Source of the DNA: Candidatus Saccharimonadales bacterium
Lineage (GTDB): Bacteria > Patescibacteriota > Saccharimonadia > Saccharimonadales > Saccharimonadaceae
Assembly: GCA_030151825.1 (NCBI GenBank)
Contig: JASLCP010000056.1
Location: 1-6,983 of the forward strand
Direction: 5' to 3'
Length of the DNA: 6,983 nt
Shown: piece after piece, positions 5,271-6,983 of the stretch
Layout: each line of letters begins with the position of its first letter
How positions within the stretch are numbered: the stretch's first letter is position 1
Position numbers and translations under genes: made by a program
Notes under the pieces: model-generated
Databases searched by the model: none
Told to the model about the DNA's origin: nothing
What the model saw: only the letters and a program-made list of their open reading frames with translations

Positions 5271-6494
5271 ATGCCAAGATATAAATATACCGCGACATCA
5301 GAATCAAACAAGACAACATCCGGCACACTTGATGCCAATGACGAAACGTCAGTTATCGAAACGCTCAAGCGACAGCACCTGCGACCGCTAAGCGTCACAC
5401 TCGATAGCAAGAAAAAGGGTATCAATATCCCCTTCCTCACTAATTCAAAGGTGAAATCAGACGACATCGTTATCTTTACCCGCCAGCTCAGTGCCATGGT
5501 AGGAGCAGGCGTCCCCCTCCTTCGTTCACTCACCTCACTCGAACAGCACTCCGAAAGTCCAGCCCTCAAGGCCATCTTGGTTGTCGTTATCAAAGATGTC
5601 GAAGGTGGCTCCTCACTTGGTGACGCCCTCGCAAAGCACCCACTGACCTTTAGTGACGTCTATGTCAACATGGTGCGCGCTGGTGAGACTGCCGGTATCC
5701 TTGATGAGATCCTTAAACGCTTGGCGCTCCAACAAGAAAAAAACGCCACTATTCGCAAAAAAGTAAAAAGCGCCATGACCTATCCAGCGGTGCTGTTGGT
5801 GATTACTGTCCTCGCCTTTTTTGGACTAATGCTCTTTGTGATTCCGCAGATTGGCGCTATTTTGACCGACCTTGGTGGCGAAGACGCACAACTGCCACTC
5901 ATTACACAAGTCATGTTGGGACTCAGTAGCTTTATGCTGACGTTTTGGTACATCATTATTCCTGTGTTCATCGGTGGCGTCTACGCCCTTATCCGATACA
6001 TCCGTACCCCAGTCGGCAAAAAACAATTCCATCATTTTGTTCTCAAAGTTCCTGCAGTAAACGGCGTTATCAAAAAAGTGATTATCGCGCGTTTCGCACG
6101 AACCTTCTCGTCACTCAACGGCGCTGGCGTATCGATTATCGAAACCCTCACCGTCACCGCCCACGCTCTGGGAAATACCGTCTACGAGCAAGCGCTGCTT
6201 GATGCTGTCGACAAAGTAAAAAACGGTGAGCAGCTCTCGCACATTATCGAAAGCAACGAGCTCTTCCCGGCTATCGTTGCCCAAATGCTCTCTGTGGGTG
6301 AAGAAACCGGGCAAACTGATGTTGTCCTCGTCAAAGTAGCCGAATTTTACGAAGAAGAGGTCGATACGGCAATCAACGGACTCAGTTCAATTATCGAGCC
6401 AGTGATGATTGTTATCATGGGGTCAGCTGTCGGACTTGTTGCAGCCAGTGTCATGGGGCCAATTGCTAGTCTCGCGCAGAATATTAAGGGCTAG
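5271..6494 (+). CDS. pilC: PilC, inner-membrane platform protein of type IV pili (GspF family)
   Basis: PilC is the polytopic platform that PilB turns or pushes to assemble pilin subunits. It has 407 residues, normal for the family. A short N-terminal segment starting YKYTA and containing TLKRQHLRPLSV (31-42) leads into the first GspF domain (about 65-190), with FTRQLSAMVGAGVPL (69-83) and MVRAGETAG (134-142). The second copy (about 270-395) repeats these as FARTFSSLNGAGVSI (275-289) and MLSVGEETGQTD (339-350). Hydrophobic membrane segments are at about 172-198, 217-243 and 374-398. ATG 5271 has AAGGAG six bases upstream and lies three bases after the pilB TAA, so the two genes form an operon. 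The stop is TAG. No pilT lies beside them in this window. Confidence 0.97.
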   Translation: MPRYKYTATSESNKTTSGTLDANDETSVIETLKRQHLRPLSVTLDSKKKGINIPFLTNSKVKSDDIVIFTRQLSAMVGAGVPLLRSLTSLEQHSESPALKAILVVVIKDVEGGSSLGDALAKHPLTFSDVYVNMVRAGETAGILDEILKRLALQQEKNATIRKKVKSAMTYPAVLLVITVLAFFGLMLFVIPQIGAILTDLGGEDAQLPLITQVMLGLSSFMLTFWYIIIPVFIGGVYALIRYIRTPVGKKQFHHFVLKVPAVNGVIKKVIIARFARTFSSLNGAGVSIIETLTVTAHALGNTVYEQALLDAVDKVKNGEQLSHIIESNELFPAIVAQMLSVGEETGQTDVVLVKVAEFYEEEVDTAINGLSSIIEPVMIVIMGSAVGLVAASVMGPIASLAQNIKG

Positions 6495-6520
6495 TAGGGC
6501 TAGGCATAAGCATTTCACCA

Positions 6521-6529
6521 TGTTATACT
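6521..6529 (+). promoter_or_regulatory. Extended -10 promoter before pilM
   Basis: TGT-TATACT has the TGn extension and five of six -10 bases. It lies in the 56-base gap after pilC. Transcription should begin near 6536, giving a leader of about 15 bases before ATG 6551. There is no good -35. It implies that pilM and later genes can be expressed separately from pilB-pilC. Confidence 0.6.
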
Positions 6530-6550
6530 AGCAGCAAATAAGTGGGCAAA

Positions 6551-6983
6551 ATGAGAAAATTATTATACACAGACAAACCTATTATTGGCCTTGATATCAG
6601 CAGCACTGACATCAAGGTAATGGCAATCGATCTCAAAAAACAAGCAGTTATTGGATATGGCAACAACGACCTTGATCCGCTGCGTATCAAGAAAGCTTTC
6701 GAAGAGGATGATAACTACCTTTCGGACAGTCTTCGCATCTTGCTGGACAAAAAGCTCGTCGGAAGCCTGCCAAGCGATCAAGTTGTTCTTGGTATTCCAA
6801 CATCACGAACCTTTTCTCGTACCTTTACGGTACCGGTTAGTGCCGAGAAGACCCTCAAAGATGCCGTAGCAATCGAGGTTGGACAATATATTCCATTGCC
6901 ACTTCCCCTTCTCTACGTTGATTATGAAATCATCGAACGAAACGATTCGGTTCTCACCGTTGTCATGAGCGCCGTGCCAAAAA
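6551..6983 (+). CDS. pilM: PilM, actin-like type IV pilus assembly protein (C-terminus beyond window)
   Basis: PilM is a cytoplasmic actin-like ATP-binding protein that docks onto the N-terminus of PilN and links the pilus motor to the inner-membrane alignment complex. Only 144 codons are present, of about 350 in the family; the frame is open at the right edge. GLDISSTDIKV (13-23) is the first phosphate-binding loop of the actin fold. LGIPTSRTFSRTF (80-92) and AIEVGQYIPLP (107-117), followed by DYEII (124-128), match the signature PilM stretch in which a conserved Glu and Tyr-Ile-Pro precede the 1C subdomain. VVMSAVPK (137-144) starts the next strand. ATG 6551 is chosen; an in-frame GTG at 6542 directly after a TAA is the only alternative. 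No strong Shine-Dalgarno is seen. It follows pilC, with its own promoter between them. Confidence 0.93.
   Translation, partial: MRKLLYTDKPIIGLDISSTDIKVMAIDLKKQAVIGYGNNDLDPLRIKKAFEEDDNYLSDSLRILLDKKLVGSLPSDQVVLGIPTSRTFSRTFTVPVSAEKTLKDAVAIEVGQYIPLPLPLLYVDYEIIERNDSVLTVVMSAVPK

Noticed and set aside
5087..5593. A 168-codon minus-strand frame across the pilB-pilC junction.
   Set aside because: It is antisense to two certain genes, and its Ser/Val-rich composition is that of a shadow frame.
1..6983. Possible mobile element, CRISPR array, defence or toxin-antitoxin system.
   Set aside because: I looked for transposase or integrase motifs, regular repeats and small paired toxin-antitoxin frames and saw none. 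A tRNA at the edge can be an integration site, but no integrase or attachment repeat follows it; the genes are core functions.

Overview
The window looks like chromosomal core sequence from a bacterium of the Candidate Phyla Radiation (Patescibacteria), most plausibly Ca. Saccharibacteria. This placement is an inference. It rests on the type IV pilus genes, a shortened TsaB, a PilB without its usual cysteine motif, very short intergenic spaces and apparently leaderless promoters. TGA ends tsaE, so this is not the TGA-as-glycine code of Gracilibacteria and Absconditabacteria. No transposase, phage gene, CRISPR array or other transfer signal is visible.

Bases 1-101 hold the 3' part of a tRNA-Pro(UGG) gene with encoded CCA, then a strong hairpin that can stop transcription arriving from both sides. 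From 2384 down to 117 runs a minus-strand operon: rny (RNase Y, membrane-anchored mRNA-decay endonuclease), a Nudix hydrolase whose start codon overlaps the rny stop, and a small unrecognised coiled-coil protein. Bases 2385-2545 form the gap upstream of rny. They contain only a weak terminator-like hairpin and tentative promoter elements.

From 3381 down to 2546 run tsaE and tsaB, joined by a GTGA overlap. Both serve the t6A tRNA modification, and TsaB is only about half its normal length. Between tsaE and pilB, two -10 boxes point away from each other. Each lies so close to its start codon that the transcripts should be leaderless or nearly so, and this moves both start codons downstream of the longest open frame.

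From 3486 to the right edge, on the plus strand, are pilB (assembly ATPase), pilC (inner-membrane platform) and the first 144 codons of pilM (actin-like cytoplasmic assembly protein). pilB and pilC are separated by 3 bases. pilM has its own extended -10 promoter. Together they encode the motor core of a type IV pilus; pilins, PilN/PilO and the prepilin peptidase would lie outside the window.

I do not see a wholly new system. The observations most worth checking are the A19-U56 pair in the tRNA elbow, the halved TsaB, the cysteine-free PilB with a degenerate c-di-GMP motif, the paired leaderless promoters, and the rny-Nudix-coiled-coil operon.
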